This document shows, piece by piece, positions 1-10,221 of a stretch of 64,000 bases of DNA. The translations under genes and the position numbers were made by a program. The notes below the pieces were generated by a model, which was given only the letters and a program-made list of their open reading frames with translations, made no database searches and was not told where the DNA came from. Origin of the DNA: [Mycobacterium] stephanolepidis. GTDB lineage: Bacteria; Actinomycetota; Actinomycetes; Mycobacteriales; Mycobacteriaceae. The DNA is taken from the NCBI RefSeq assembly GCF_002356335.1, contig NZ_AP018165.1:3038001-3102000 (forward strand). Reading direction: 5' to 3'. Within the stretch, counting starts at the first letter, position 1; each line of letters opens with the position of its first letter.

Positions 1-793
1 CCGGATCGTCGACGACGACCTGGCGGTCCGAATCCTGCCCATCGGATTGCGGTGGTTGGTCCGTGCCACCACATGGACGACGCTGCGGAACCTGTTGATC
101 AGGCTGGCGGAGAGAAGCGGCCAAGGCGCCTGGTCCATCTTCGTGTGCCGTAAGCGTTATATCGATGACCAATTGGCCTCGTGGGCAGACATTGCGGAAT
201 CGGTCGTCGATTTGGGCGCGGGAATGGACAGCCGGGGATGCCGACTGTCCCGAACCTCGTCGATACCGGTCTTCGAGGTCGATCAGCCGGTGAACATCGT
301 GGCCAAGCGACGCGCAATCCAGCAGGCGGTGGGCGTACTACCGCCGTCGGTCCACCTGGTGGCTGTCCACTTCCAACATGACAATCTGTCCGACGCACTA
401 CTGCGGGCCGGGCATGATCGCACCTCACGCACCTTCTTCATCTGGGAGGGCGTCACGCAGTACCTCTCCGAGCCCGCGGTTCGAGCGACCCTCGACTACC
501 TGAGCACCGCTACACCGGGCAGTCGCCTCGCCTTCACCTACGTGCAACGCGATTTCATAGACGGTTCGAACTTGTACGGGAACACCATGCTGTACAAACG
601 TTTTCGGATACGCAGCCAGGTGTGGATGTTCGGCCTCTCCCCCGGCGCAGTGACACCACTACTGGCCGAGTACGGCTGGCGGGTGCTCGAGGATGTCAGC
701 GGGCCCGAGTTCCAGAAGCGTTATCTGGCACCCGCTGGACGCGGGCTCTCGACCACCGAGCTCGAACGGACCGTGCTCGCGGAAAAGTCTTAG
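1..793 (+). CDS. SAM-dependent methyltransferase, TIGR00027/LCMT-like (5' end outside window)
   Basis: Putative class I SAM methyltransferase of the large mycobacterial leucine-carboxyl-methyltransferase-like family; the substrate is not predictable. The frame is open to the left edge and reads RIVDDDLAVRILP, the usual N-terminal signature of the family, so the TTG at 47 is internal and the gene begins upstream. Seen in the translation: VVDLGAGMDSR (SAM-binding motif I), FEVDQP (motif II acidic residue) and FIWEGVTQYL (the family's conserved E-G-V/L-x-x-Y-L motif). The stop TAG at 791-793 overlaps by 4 nt the stop of convergent rnj. Family assignment is firm; function is unknown. Confidence 0.85.
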   Translation, partial: RIVDDDLAVRILPIGLRWLVRATTWTTLRNLLIRLAERSGQGAWSIFVCRKRYIDDQLASWADIAESVVDLGAGMDSRGCRLSRTSSIPVFEVDQPVNIVAKRRAIQQAVGVLPPSVHLVAVHFQHDNLSDALLRAGHDRTSRTFFIWEGVTQYLSEPAVRATLDYLSTATPGSRLAFTYVQRDFIDGSNLYGNTMLYKRFRIRSQVWMFGLSPGAVTPLLAEYGWRVLEDVSGPEFQKRYLAPAGRGLSTTELERTVLAEKS

Positions 794-2481
794 TCGACCG
801 TCAGTACGGTCGGCACGATCATCGGCTGGCGGCGATAGGTCTCGCCAACCCATTTGCCCACCACGCGCCGCACCGACTGTGCGATGCGGCCGGTATCGGT
901 GACCGACTGTTCGGCAAGTGAATTCAACTCGGCGATCACCATCTCGGTCACCGGGTCCAGGGCCTTGGCGTCATCGGAGAAACCGCGTGAGAACAGCTCC
1001 GGCCTGCCGACCAGGCGCCCGTTGCTACGCACCACGACGGTGACTGCGATGAATCCGCCATTGCTCAAGACCAGACGCTCGCCGACGGTGGCATCGGATA
1101 CGTCGCCGTCGACCAGGCCGTGGACAAACATCTTGCCCACCGGAACTCGTCCCGCAATGCGCGCCCGCTCGTTGTGCAGGTCGACGCTCACGCCGTTCTC
1201 CGCCAATACGATCCTGTCTTCGTCGACACCGGTCTTGACCGCAAGTTCGGCGTTGGCACGCAGATGCCGCCAGGTGCCGTGCACCGGCATGACATTGCGC
1301 GGGCGTACCGCGTTGTAGAGGTAAAGCAGCTCCCCGGCATAGGCATGTCCTGAAACATGCACCCGTGCATGGGTGTTTGTCACAACCCGGGTGCCCACCT
1401 TCGCAAGCGAGTCGATGATGCCGTAGACGGCTTCCTCATTACCCGGCACCAGCGATGACGACAAGATGACCAAATCGTCAGGAGTCAGGGTGATTTGGCG
1501 ATGATCGCCACGAGCCATGCGTGAGAGCGCAGCCATTGGCTCGCCCTGTGTGCCGGTGGTAACCATCACAACGCGTTGCGGCGCCAGCTCGTTCGCGGCC
1601 TCCACGTTGATGAGGTCGCGGTCCTCGACGTCGAGAAAGCCCAGATCGCGTGCGATACCCATGTTGCGCACCATCGACCGGCCCACGAGCGCGACACGGC
1701 GGCCGTGCGCGACCGAGGCATCGATGATCTGTTGCACCCGTGCCACATTGCTGGCGAAACACGCAATGATCACCCGGCCGCGCGCGGTCTCGATGAGCCG
1801 GTTCAGGGTGGGAGCGATCTCACTCTCCGATGGACCCACGCCCGGCACCTCCGAGTTCGTGGAGTCGACGAGGAACAGATCGACACCCCGATCACCCAGG
1901 CCGGATAGCCCGGGCAAGTCGGTGGGACGCCGGTCCGGAGGCAGCGGATCAAGCTTGATATCGCCGGTATGCAGGATGGTCCCGGCCTCGGTATGTACGG
2001 CGATGGCGAGTGCATCGGGAATGGAGTGGTTGACCGCGAAGTACTCGCATTCAAAGGCGCCGTGCGTGGACCGCTCGCCCTCCGTCACCTTGATGAACCG
2101 GGGGGTGATGCGGTGCTCGCGACATTTGGCCTCGACCAACGCGAGGGTGAAAGCCGAACCCACCACTGGGATATCGGGGCGCATCTTGAGCAGGAAGGGG
2201 ATGGCTCCGATGTGATCCTCGTGCGCATGCGTCAAGACCAGCGCCTCGACATCGTCGAGACGATCCTCGATGTGGCGGATGTCCGGCAGAATCAGGTCCA
2301 CGCCGGGCTCGTCATGACCCGGGAAAAGCACTCCGCAGTCGATGATGAGGAGGCGCCCACGCAGCTCGAAAACCGTCATGTTGCGGCCGATCTCACTGAT
2401 CCCGCCGAGCGCGGTGACGCGCAATGCGCCATCGGCGAGCGGACCGGGCGCGCGCAGATGTTCGGGTGGCGTTATCGGCAC
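790..2481 (-). CDS. rnj: Ribonuclease J
   Basis: Metallo-beta-lactamase/beta-CASP ribonuclease with 5'-exonuclease and endonuclease activity, used in mRNA decay and rRNA maturation in the cytoplasm. The zinc motif HAHEDH lies at residues 85-90; VDSTNS and the MPVHGTWRHL segment belong to the beta-CASP core and C-terminal part. The 563 aa length is close to the roughly 558 aa remembered for the M. tuberculosis Rv2752c protein. The start is GTG at 2481, directly after the dapA stop TAG at 2482-2484, so the two are co-transcribed with dapA first. The family is certain, and the pairing with dapA is standard for mycobacteria. Confidence 0.95.
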   Translation of the reverse strand: MPITPPEHLRAPGPLADGALRVTALGGISEIGRNMTVFELRGRLLIIDCGVLFPGHDEPGVDLILPDIRHIEDRLDDVEALVLTHAHEDHIGAIPFLLKMRPDIPVVGSAFTLALVEAKCREHRITPRFIKVTEGERSTHGAFECEYFAVNHSIPDALAIAVHTEAGTILHTGDIKLDPLPPDRRPTDLPGLSGLGDRGVDLFLVDSTNSEVPGVGPSESEIAPTLNRLIETARGRVIIACFASNVARVQQIIDASVAHGRRVALVGRSMVRNMGIARDLGFLDVEDRDLINVEAANELAPQRVVMVTTGTQGEPMAALSRMARGDHRQITLTPDDLVILSSSLVPGNEEAVYGIIDSLAKVGTRVVTNTHARVHVSGHAYAGELLYLYNAVRPRNVMPVHGTWRHLRANAELAVKTGVDEDRIVLAENGVSVDLHNERARIAGRVPVGKMFVHGLVDGDVSDATVGERLVLSNGGFIAVTVVVRSNGRLVGRPELFSRGFSDDAKALDPVTEMVIAELNSLAEQSVTDTGRIAQSVRRVVGKWVGETYRRQPMIVPTVLTVD

Positions 2482-3405
<924 letters not shown>

Positions 3406-3439
3406 TTATCCCCCGGCGGCTGTGTTGTATCCCTCGGTT

Positions 3440-4192
3440 CTATCCCTCGTAGACCAGCGGAGAGATCGCGACCTCCGTGCCGTCGGCCAGGGTCGCGATG
3501 TCGAAGTCACCAAAGATCGAAGGCGCCAGGTCGGTGAGCTGGCGCAGACAAGCGATCGCGAGCCGACGAATCTCCACGTCGGCGTGCTCGCTGGCGCGCA
3601 TGGCGATGAAGTGGCGCCACGCCCGGTAGTTGCCGGTGACGACGATGCGGGTTTCGGTGGCGTTGGGCAGCACAGACCGGGCCGCCTGTCGTGCCTGTTT
3701 ACGCCGCAACACGGCGTTGGGGACGTCGGCGAGCTTGGATTCCAGCTTGTCCAGCAGTTCGACATAGGCGGCACGGCTCGCATCGGTGGCCTTGCGAACC
3801 AGCTCGACCAGCTCCGGGTCGTCGGCGACGGCGGGCGGCAGCACCACGTTGGAGTCCGCTTCGGGCACAAAACGCTGGGAAAGCTGTGAGTACGAGAAGT
3901 GCCGGTGGCGGATCAGCTCATGCGTGCAGGACCGGGAGATACCGGTGATGTAGAAGGTGACCGTCGCATGCTCCAACAGCGACAGATGCCCCACTTCGAT
4001 GACGTGACGCAGGTAGCTCTCATTGGTGGCCGTGCGCGGATTGGGCTTGGACCAGCTCTGATAGCAGGCCCGGCCGGCGAATTCGACGAGTGCCGGGCCA
4101 CCATCGGCATCGGTGCTCCAGTCGATCCCTTCCGGTTCGATGAAGTCGGTCTTAGCTATGAGCTGCACGCGCAGCGGCACGATCTCAGCCAC
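3440..4192 (-). CDS. thyX: Flavin-dependent thymidylate synthase
   Basis: FAD-dependent synthase that methylates dUMP to dTMP using methylene-tetrahydrofolate and NADPH without producing dihydrofolate. The diagnostic ThyX signature RHRxxSxxxxSxR is seen as [13 protein letters not shown] at residues 95-107. A GTG at 4201 is in frame, but it lies inside the presumed -10 hexamer TAGGGT (4205-4200). Starting at GTG 4192 leaves a 7-nt spacer and gives 250 aa, the length remembered for the M. tuberculosis enzyme. A classical thyA is also present 4 kb away, the redundant pair known in mycobacteria. Confidence 0.96.
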   Translation of the reverse strand: MAEIVPLRVQLIAKTDFIEPEGIDWSTDADGGPALVEFAGRACYQSWSKPNPRTATNESYLRHVIEVGHLSLLEHATVTFYITGISRSCTHELIRHRHFSYSQLSQRFVPEADSNVVLPPAVADDPELVELVRKATDASRAAYVELLDKLESKLADVPNAVLRRKQARQAARSVLPNATETRIVVTGNYRAWRHFIAMRASEHADVEIRRLAIACLRQLTDLAPSIFGDFDIATLADGTEVAISPLVYEG

Positions 4193-4205
4193 GCGCAACA
4201 CCCTA
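4193..4205 (-). promoter_or_regulatory. Leaderless promoter of thyX
   Basis: TAGGGT on the minus strand (4205-4200), 7 nt before GTG 4192. It decides against the in-frame GTG at 4201. Confidence 0.6.
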
Positions 4206-4279
4206 TCGGCGGTCGCGGCCGGTCAGTCACCAGTGCACTCCCGCCATCATCTCGGCATGCGTTCCGCAACTCCCACCGC

Positions 4280-4291
4280 TACCTTTGACAT
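4280..4291 (+). promoter_or_regulatory. Leaderless promoter of the DUF6891-like gene
   Basis: TACCTT at 4280-4285 followed by 6 nt and GTG 4292. It lies in the divergent thyX intergenic region. Confidence 0.5.
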
Positions 4292-4984
4292 GTGCGCATC
4301 CTTGAATGGCAAACCGGAGATCGGGCTGAGCTGCGGGCGTTCATCCGCCAGTACCTCGTAGCCGGGTTCTGGTCGCGGGACGAGGTCGAAGAGTCCGTCG
4401 CCGAATGGGTGGACGATTCCGGTCAGATCGATCCCGATGAGGCCGCCGCACTGGTCCACGAGATGTGGAACGAACGGCTGGCCGAGCAGGCGATATGGAC
4501 CGATACCGGCGACTATGGCCGACTTCAGTACACCTTCACTCAGCTGGAATCCGAGGGCATCCTGGCGCGTATGTGCTTCGCGTGCTGCACAACCTGCGCC
4601 ACCTCCGAGATCGACTTCGAGCGCACCGTCAATCCGAACTCACCCGATTGGTACCGCTACCACCAGTGGGCGTACACCTACTTCCACGAACAAGATGCGC
4701 TGCGCCTTGCCTCGGACAATCCGACTCTTTACCTGGGGTTCAGCGCGTTTCGTGCTCACCCCGAATTACCGGCCGCGCTACTGGAGGCGTACCACCGAAA
4801 CGACCCGGACGCGGAGGCCGAGGTGCACGCACGCACCGACACTTTCGTCGGCCGGCGAATTGTGCAGCTGGCGCAGCATTTCGGCCTGAACACATCGTGG
4901 GCTGGCTCGGGAAAGGCCAGGATCGAGGTGCACGCCGATCAGTGGCGTAAACCGTTGCCGATCGGCTCCCAGCCGGCGCGCTAG
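4292..4984 (+). CDS. Conserved hypothetical protein, DUF6891-like
   Basis: A 230-aa soluble protein of unknown function; the match to DUF6891 is from memory. The N-terminal third is acidic and helical. A cysteine cluster (RMCFACCTTCATSE, near residues 93-106) in mid-protein suggests metal binding or redox sensitivity, but this is inference. The segment YHQWAYTYFHEQDA is typical of the family. The start is GTG at 4292, fixed by a TACCTT hexamer 6 nt upstream. The gene is divergent from thyX and 23 nt before the YceI-family gene on the same strand, which has its own promoter. Confidence 0.75.
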   Translation: MRILEWQTGDRAELRAFIRQYLVAGFWSRDEVEESVAEWVDDSGQIDPDEAAALVHEMWNERLAEQAIWTDTGDYGRLQYTFTQLESEGILARMCFACCTTCATSEIDFERTVNPNSPDWYRYHQWAYTYFHEQDALRLASDNPTLYLGFSAFRAHPELPAALLEAYHRNDPDAEAEVHARTDTFVGRRIVQLAQHFGLNTSWAGSGKARIEVHADQWRKPLPIGSQPAR

Positions 4985-4994
4985 ATGACACCTT

Positions 4995-5007
4995 TACGAT
5001 CGGCCCC
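4995..5007 (+). promoter_or_regulatory. Leaderless promoter of the YceI-family gene
   Basis: TACGAT at 4995-5000, 7 nt before GTG 5008. Confidence 0.55.
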
Positions 5008-5550
5008 GTGAGCTCCTGGACGCTTGGACCCGAGAACGGCACCCTGACCCTGCACACCGGCGTCACCGGACCAGCCGCACGGATGGGGCACCGATTGACG
5101 CTCGCCATGGGGACGTGGACTGTCACGGTCGACGGACCCGATGACCAGCCGTCGTCGGCCAGTGTCGTCGTCGAGGTGGACTCACTGCAGGTCGAGAGCG
5201 GCGAAGGTGGACTGACACCACTTTCGGCACCCGAGAAGATCATCGTGCGATCCAATGCGCTGAAAACTCTGAACTCCAAACGTTTTCCCCTCATCGAATT
5301 CCACGCGGAGACGATCACCAAAAAGGCCGCGAACTACCGCATGCATGGTCCGCTGACGATCCATGGCGTGACACAGAGTGTCGAGCTGGACCTCGCGGTG
5401 ACCGAGGACGGCGACGACCAGCTGCTGCACCTCACCACTGAGATATCGCAGCGGGCGTACCAGGTGAAGCCGTTCTCGATGGCGATGGGATCTCTGAAGG
5501 TCGCCGACCCCGTCACCGTGTCGTTCGAAGCGCGCCGCCCAGCGCTCTGA
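5008..5550 (+). CDS. YceI-family protein
   Basis: A lipocalin-like beta-barrel protein of the YceI family; relatives bind polyisoprenoid lipids. Seen: an N-terminal WTLGPENGTLTLHTG segment, KIIVRSNALKTLNSKRFPLIEF and GPLTIHGVTQSVELDL, the conserved core blocks of the family. At 180 aa it has no signal peptide, so it is predicted cytoplasmic, unlike the periplasmic E. coli member. The last 38 nt (5513-5550) overlap in antisense the end of the convergent AlkX-like gene. The GTG start is supported by a leaderless -10. Confidence 0.85.
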   Translation: MSSWTLGPENGTLTLHTGVTGPAARMGHRLTLAMGTWTVTVDGPDDQPSSASVVVEVDSLQVESGEGGLTPLSAPEKIIVRSNALKTLNSKRFPLIEFHAETITKKAANYRMHGPLTIHGVTQSVELDLAVTEDGDDQLLHLTTEISQRAYQVKPFSMAMGSLKVADPVTVSFEARRPAL

Positions 5551-6736
5551 CCAAGTCGCCGCGCCTGCCGACCGCGACGGAATCCAAACCCAGCCACGAC
5601 GCCATATCGGTCAGCTGTGCGGCAAGCGGCCCCGCGATGCGCGCCGGGTCCTGTCCCTGCTCGGCGAACGCACCGATGACATTGAGTGTCCCGGCCGCAC
5701 GGTCGGCCTTCAGATCGACCCTGCCGACCAGATGCCCGTCGAGCAGAAACGGCCAGACGTAGTAGCCGTACTGCCGCTTGGGTGCCGGCGTGTAGATCTC
5801 GATGCGATAGTGAAAGTCGAAGAGCCGCTCGACCCTGGGACGGAAGAAGATCAGCGGATCGAACGGGCACAACAGCGCCGTGCCCCGGTCGGTACGTGGA
5901 ATCGTCTGCCCGGCAGCCAGATACGCTGGTGCGCTCCAGCCCTCGACGGTTACCCTCTCGACTTCCCCCGCATCCGCGAGCGCGGCCAGTGCCGGTTTGA
6001 TCTGCCCCGCCGAGAGCCGGAAGTAGTCACGGATATCGGCCTCGGTTCCCATGCCCAGCGCACGCACCGCGCGGCGTGCCAGTTCCAGTACGGCCTCCTC
6101 ATCGGAGATTTCGCGTTGGTAGATGTCGGCAGGAATCACCTTGTGCGCCAGCTGATAATGCCGCGAGAATCCGACGCGCTTGTCGGTGGTCAGCTCGCCC
6201 GAAGAGAACAAGGCTTCCGCGATCCACTTGGTCTCACTGCGATCCCACCATGGGCCCTTGCGGCCCGGCGCTTCCTTTTCCAGGTGCGCCTCGATCTGCC
6301 CGGCGGTACTGGGCCCGAGTTCGGCGACGGCGGCCAGCACCTCATCAACAAGGCCCGGGTTCTCCTCGACGAACTTTCGCGCCCACCGCCCATGCCGGTA
6401 CTCGCGCATGCGCCAGCGCATCAGCGGCCAGTCCTGGATGGACATCAGCGCCGCTTCGTGCGCCCAATACTCAATGAGCAGCCGAGGCGTACGCGTGCTG
6501 TGGCTCCAGGCGGCGTCATCAAGAAGTGAGCGGTCGTAGGGCCCGAGCCTGCTGAACACCGGGGCGTAGTGCGCACGCACCGCCACGGATACCGAATCCA
6601 GTTGTAGTACCTGAATTCTGGAGATGAGTTTACGCAAGTGAGCACGGGTGACCGAAGTCGCGGGCACGTCGGTGAAGCCCTGCGCCGCAATCGCGATGCG
6701 ACGCGCCTGCACGATGCTCAACCCCGCCCGGCTCAC
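5513..6736 (-). CDS. AlkX/YcaQ-like HTH_42 family DNA glycosylase
   Basis: A winged-helix protein of the HTH_42 superfamily. Characterised members (AlkZ, AlkX/YcaQ) unhook DNA interstrand crosslinks or remove bulky alkylated purines. The catalytic-position motif here is QLD (Q45-D47), the QxD form associated with the AlkX branch rather than the QxQ of AlkZ. The C-terminal half carries the family blocks TALLCPFDPLIFFRPR, FDFHYRIEIYTP and GYYVWPFLL. GTG 6736 is chosen over 6763 because it makes a 4-nt GTGA overlap with the stop of the upstream lipoprotein and starts at the family's usual N-terminus (LSIxQARRIA). Substrate is inferred from the family. Confidence 0.82.
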   Translation of the reverse strand: MSRAGLSIVQARRIAIAAQGFTDVPATSVTRAHLRKLISRIQVLQLDSVSVAVRAHYAPVFSRLGPYDRSLLDDAAWSHSTRTPRLLIEYWAHEAALMSIQDWPLMRWRMREYRHGRWARKFVEENPGLVDEVLAAVAELGPSTAGQIEAHLEKEAPGRKGPWWDRSETKWIAEALFSSGELTTDKRVGFSRHYQLAHKVIPADIYQREISDEEAVLELARRAVRALGMGTEADIRDYFRLSAGQIKPALAALADAGEVERVTVEGWSAPAYLAAGQTIPRTDRGTALLCPFDPLIFFRPRVERLFDFHYRIEIYTPAPKRQYGYYVWPFLLDGHLVGRVDLKADRAAGTLNVIGAFAEQGQDPARIAGPLAAQLTDMASWLGLDSVAVGRRGDLVRALGGALRTTR

Positions 6737-7410
6737 CGTGCTCCCACGAGGCGGGCCAACCAATCGGCGTCGGACGGGTCGACCATCTCCCCCGAACTGT
6801 CAATGACGCCGGGGACACCGCCCAGGCCGTGGTCCGTCAGCTGCTGCTCATTGCCCGCCGTCCGCTGCCGATCGGCATCGGTGACCTGAAGAGACGAAAT
6901 CTCGTGCAGGACATCGCCCGTCACTCCGGCACCGGCGGCAATCTCGCTGATCTGCAGATTGGTGAGGTTCCCCACGCCTTCGACCGGTTGCCTCCGGAAC
7001 ATCTCCCCGATGAAGCCCAGGATCACGGCATCGGCCGCACCCGCCTTGTCGATCAGGAACAGCGCGGCCGACGCCCGCGATGAGTAGTCACCGCTGGCCG
7101 AGATCGGGTCCAGAAAGCTCACCGGCCTATAGGTCACCTGCAAGCGCCCCTCGGTGACGTACTTCGTGATCTCCTCGCCGTACTCGGCTTCGAATCGCTG
7201 ACAGAACGGGCATTGGAAGTCGACGAACACCGTGATCCCGGCTGCGACGTCGCCCGCGCCGCCCACCGTCACACCGGCACCTTGGCTACTGCCCCAGCCT
7301 GCGGCTGCAGCGGGGGCCGACGCGGTTCCGTCAACGACGCGGGTACAGCCGGTAAGTGCCAGCACCGCGGCGGCCATCACGACGACCACTCGGAGGAGCG
7401 CAGGCCTCAC
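6733..7410 (-). CDS. DsbA/thioredoxin-fold lipoprotein
   Basis: An exported thiol-disulfide oxidoreductase-like protein. The N-terminal signal peptide ends in lipobox LTGC (Cys about residue 22), giving membrane anchoring. It is followed by an Ala/Gly-rich linker and a thioredoxin-fold domain with active-site CPFC in [10 protein letters not shown]. The length of 225 aa and the trailing DSSGEMVD cis-Pro-like region fit the DsbA/DsbG-like thioredoxin_4 group common in mycobacteria. The GTG start at 7410 overlaps the dfrA stop by 4 nt, and its own stop overlaps the AlkX-like start by 4 nt, so it sits in the middle of the coupled thyA-dfrA operon. Partner proteins are unknown. Confidence 0.85.
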   Translation of the reverse strand: MRPALLRVVVVMAAAVLALTGCTRVVDGTASAPAAAAGWGSSQGAGVTVGGAGDVAAGITVFVDFQCPFCQRFEAEYGEEITKYVTEGRLQVTYRPVSFLDPISASGDYSSRASAALFLIDKAGAADAVILGFIGEMFRRQPVEGVGNLTNLQISEIAAGAGVTGDVLHEISSLQVTDADRQRTAGNEQQLTDHGLGGVPGVIDSSGEMVDPSDADWLARLVGAR

Positions 7411-7898
7411 ACGTCGACCTTCCGGTAACTCAGGAACTGGTATCGCAACCCGGATTCACTTGTCTGCCAATCATTTCCCTCTGCCAACCAGCTCTCGTCG
7501 AGCTCCGGAGCAAGGGCATCGCCCGGCACATCGGCGTCCACCACCGTCACCTCGCATCGCTGCGCCAAGGGCAGGAACAGCCGGTAGATCTCGCCGCCTC
7601 CGATGACCCACGGCGCCTCATCGGAGGCGGCCAGCGCGGCGTCGGCACACCCGACGGCCAACGCTCCGTCCGGTTCGAACAACGCATCCCGGGTCAGCAC
7701 GATGTTGGGCCGCCCCGGCAACGGCCGGACACTGGAGGGCAGCGACTCCCAGGTCTTGCGGCCCATGATCACCGTGTGCCCCATAGTGATTCGCTTGAAG
7801 CGTGCTTGATCCTCCGGCAGCCGCCACGGGATGGCGCCATCCGCGCCGATGACGCCGTCGCGGGATTGTGCCCAGATCAGCCCGATGGTCCCCGTCAT
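7407..7898 (-). CDS. dfrA: Dihydrofolate reductase
   Basis: Reduces dihydrofolate to tetrahydrofolate with NADPH, recycling the dihydrofolate made by ThyA next door. The 163-aa DHFR fold has visible blocks [14 protein letters not shown] (start of the fold), [15 protein letters not shown] (substrate-site Trp and acidic Asp region), [12 protein letters not shown] (NADPH-binding GRKTW) and [14 protein letters not shown] (second nucleotide motif GGGEIY). The ATG start overlaps the thyA stop by 4 nt (ATGA, 7895-7898), so translation is coupled. The family is certain. Confidence 0.97.
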   Translation of the reverse strand: MTGTIGLIWAQSRDGVIGADGAIPWRLPEDQARFKRITMGHTVIMGRKTWESLPSSVRPLPGRPNIVLTRDALFEPDGALAVGCADAALAASDEAPWVIGGGEIYRLFLPLAQRCEVTVVDADVPGDALAPELDESWLAEGNDWQTSESGLRYQFLSYRKVDV

Positions 7899-8695
7899 AC
7901 TGCGACAGGCGCCTTGATGGCCGGATGGTGCCGATAGTTCTCGACCGTGACATCTTCGTACTCGTAGTCGAATACCGAATCACGCTGCGCCAGAACAAGC
8001 CGGGGATACGGATACGGATCGCGACTGAGCTGCTCGGTGACCTGCTCGATGTGATTGTCGTAGATATGGCAGTCGCCACCGGTCCACACAAAATCGCCCA
8101 CGCCCAGCCCCGCCTGCGCCGCCATCATGTGCGTGAGCAGTGCATAGCTGGCGATGTTGAACGGAACGCCGAGAAACAAATCGGCACTGCGCTGATACAG
8201 CTGACAGCTCAGCTTGCCGTCCGCGACATAGAACTGAAAGAACGCGTGACACGGCGGCAACGCCATCTGCGGGATCTCGCCCACGTTCCAGGCCGAGACG
8301 ATGTTGCGGCGCGAATCGGGATCGGTGCGCAGCAGGTCGAGCGCGGCACTGATCTGGTCGATGTGCTCACCCGAGGGGGTGGGCCACGATCGCCACTGCA
8401 CCCCGTACACCGGACCCAGCTCTCCCGTCTCCGATGCCCACTCATCCCAGATGGTGACCCCGCGCTCTTGGAGCCAACGGACGTTGGATTCGCCGCGCAG
8501 GAACCACAGCAGCTCGTAGATCACCGACTTCAGATGGACTCGCTTGGTGGTGATCAGCGGGAAGCCCTCGTCCAGGCGGTAGCGCAGCTGGTGGCCGAAG
8601 ACGCTGCGGGTGCCGGTGCCGGTGCGATCCGACTTCGGTGTGCCCTGGTCGAGCACGAGACGCAACAGATCCTCGTAAGGAGTGGGAACGGGCAC
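7895..8695 (-). CDS. thyA: Thymidylate synthase
   Basis: Classical homodimeric synthase converting dUMP and methylene-tetrahydrofolate to dTMP and dihydrofolate. The catalytic Cys149 lies in [25 protein letters not shown] (phosphate-binding Arg), [20 protein letters not shown] and the dUMP-contacting HIYDNH are all intact. The 266 aa length is typical. The start is GTG 8695, 6 nt after a TAAGCT hexamer. It heads the thyA-dfrA-DsbA-like-AlkX-like operon with 4-nt overlaps at each junction. Confidence 0.97.
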   Translation of the reverse strand: MPVPTPYEDLLRLVLDQGTPKSDRTGTGTRSVFGHQLRYRLDEGFPLITTKRVHLKSVIYELLWFLRGESNVRWLQERGVTIWDEWASETGELGPVYGVQWRSWPTPSGEHIDQISAALDLLRTDPDSRRNIVSAWNVGEIPQMALPPCHAFFQFYVADGKLSCQLYQRSADLFLGVPFNIASYALLTHMMAAQAGLGVGDFVWTGGDCHIYDNHIEQVTEQLSRDPYPYPRLVLAQRDSVFDYEYEDVTVENYRHHPAIKAPVAV

Positions 8696-8707
8696 GCAGC
8701 TAGCTTA
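8696..8707 (-). promoter_or_regulatory. Leaderless promoter of the thyA-dfrA operon
   Basis: TAAGCT on the minus strand (8707-8702), 6 nt before GTG 8695. Confidence 0.55.
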
Positions 8708-8769
8708 CTTCGCGGCTGTGACGATCCCCGGCCTCCGACGCACGAAGAGCGACGCATGCGCAGCATCCA

Positions 8770-10062
8770 CTATCGGCTCGCGAGCCCGTGGACCCGCGCG
8801 ACGATATCTGTGCGCAGCGCGGCCGCCTGATCGTCGGTGAGCGACGCGGCGGGGAACTTGCACACGATGGTGAACTCGTCGCCGATCGAGTAGACCTCGT
8901 AACGGGACGCCTGCGGCACGCGCACTCCTCCCGCGATGGGGGCCGGTGGCGTGGTCAGCTGGGCGTCGAAGTCTTCCAGGATCAGGCCCTGCGGCAAGGA
9001 CGGGATGGGCAGAACACCGGGGTTGGTAATCCGGATGAATGGTCCAAAACTGCCCGTCAAAACACCATCGGCGATGTGATGCACGCTTTGCACGAGAAAA
9101 CCTGTGTCGATGTCCTCACGAATTTGACGCGCCACCTCAGAGCCGACATGCACGGGGTCGTCATTCATGCGGACCGTTACTTGACTTCGCGCGATCATGA
9201 TTCCGTTGGCGATCTCGCCGAGTTCGGCGGGCGGCGTCAGATGGCGGCGATAGTCCACGAGCGATTCGAAGCCCAGATTCACCGGCTCGTCGGCGTCCAC
9301 GGGGATCAACGCGCGTTCCGCCAGTGCGATCACACCCGTAATCAGCGTGTTCACGGTGGTTTGGCGTTGCCGCGCCGCAGTCCGCAATGCGGCGGAGACC
9401 TCCGGATCGAAGCGCTGCTTCCACCCCAGCACAGGGGCTGAGACGGCGGCGGATTCCTGCTGTCGGCCACCCCAGGACGTAGCACCGAACCAGTGCTTGT
9501 CCGGGAGAGTGGTGCGCACAACCCCCCGGCTCTCCATCGCGGCCTCCGGTGCCACGGGAATGGGCTGGCGCGGTGGATGTGGAATTTCGCCCGTCATCAC
9601 AATCTGGGTGTAGAGCTCCCATAGTTCGTAGAAGTAGACGTAACTCAGGCGTGCATCGGCGATCGAATGATCCACTCCCACTGCGACGGCGTGACCTACT
9701 TCGCTGGGATGCACCAGGACCGCGAACGTTCCGTCGTCGAGCGATAACACCGGAAGTGTCGCGACATCGGCCAGCGGCTCAGTCCGCAGAGTCACCACGT
9801 CCCTCACGGGCTCGGTGGCGACCCGAAAACGGCGGCCGACCGGATCGACTCGGGCCGCGAGGAATGGATGTCTGTGCTGTAAAGCCGTCGCCGCCGCACT
9901 CAGTGCGGATATGTCCAGATCGCCCCGTAACCAGGCCACATACCAAATGGTTGTGTACTTGCGCAGATGGTTCAATTCCGATTCTGCCACCGAGAGCATC
10001 CGGTGAATATCGACAGTGTCGGTCGCGCGTATCGTGGCGTTCAAGGCTGTTTCCGATTTCAT
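8770..10062 (-). CDS. PapA-like acyltransferase (condensation-domain family)
   Basis: A CoA-dependent acyltransferase-like protein related to mycobacterial PapA5/phthiocerol dimycocerosyl transferases. The catalytic HxxxD is seen as HSIAD (H132-D136, within GVDHSIADARLS), preserving the general-base His and structural Asp but not the doubled His usual in the family. The length is 430 aa. The ATG at 10062 is preferred over an in-frame TTG at 10086, which falls inside an AT-rich promoter-like tract. It is an orphan: no PKS or FadD gene lies nearby, and the flanking genes are thyA and a small membrane protein. Substrate unknown. Alternatives such as an NRPS-type condensation enzyme or wax-ester-like transferase fit less well. 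Confidence 0.75.
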   Translation of the reverse strand: MKSETALNATIRATDTVDIHRMLSVAESELNHLRKYTTIWYVAWLRGDLDISALSAAATALQHRHPFLAARVDPVGRRFRVATEPVRDVVTLRTEPLADVATLPVLSLDDGTFAVLVHPSEVGHAVAVGVDHSIADARLSYVYFYELWELYTQIVMTGEIPHPPRQPIPVAPEAAMESRGVVRTTLPDKHWFGATSWGGRQQESAAVSAPVLGWKQRFDPEVSAALRTAARQRQTTVNTLITGVIALAERALIPVDADEPVNLGFESLVDYRRHLTPPAELGEIANGIMIARSQVTVRMNDDPVHVGSEVARQIREDIDTGFLVQSVHHIADGVLTGSFGPFIRITNPGVLPIPSLPQGLILEDFDAQLTTPPAPIAGGVRVPQASRYEVYSIGDEFTIVCKFPAASLTDDQAAALRTDIVARVHGLASR

Positions 10063-10221
10063 GTGGGCTGAATAGATAAGCCACAATCTATGTCCATTGC
10101 GTGGATGCCCGGCGCCACCAGAGATTCCATTCGATTAACATCGCGTAATCTCTGAAATCCGATATAACAGACTATCTCGAATATGACAGATTCGAATTTG
10201 CCACGGAATTGCCAGAGCTCG
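10063..10221. promoter_or_regulatory. AT-rich intergenic region upstream of the PapA-like gene
   Basis: These 159 bp are visibly AT-richer than the surroundings and contain a TAGATT -10-like hexamer on the minus strand (10090-10085) about 22 nt before the ATG. Short inverted repeats include CGAAT/ATTCG and the palindrome ATTCGAAT near 10191-10198. It probably holds the PapA-like gene's promoter and an operator. Confidence 0.4.

Noticed and set aside
4199..4201. GTG at 4201 as the thyX start
   Set aside because: It lies inside the -10 hexamer; GTG 4192 gives the expected 250 aa and spacing.
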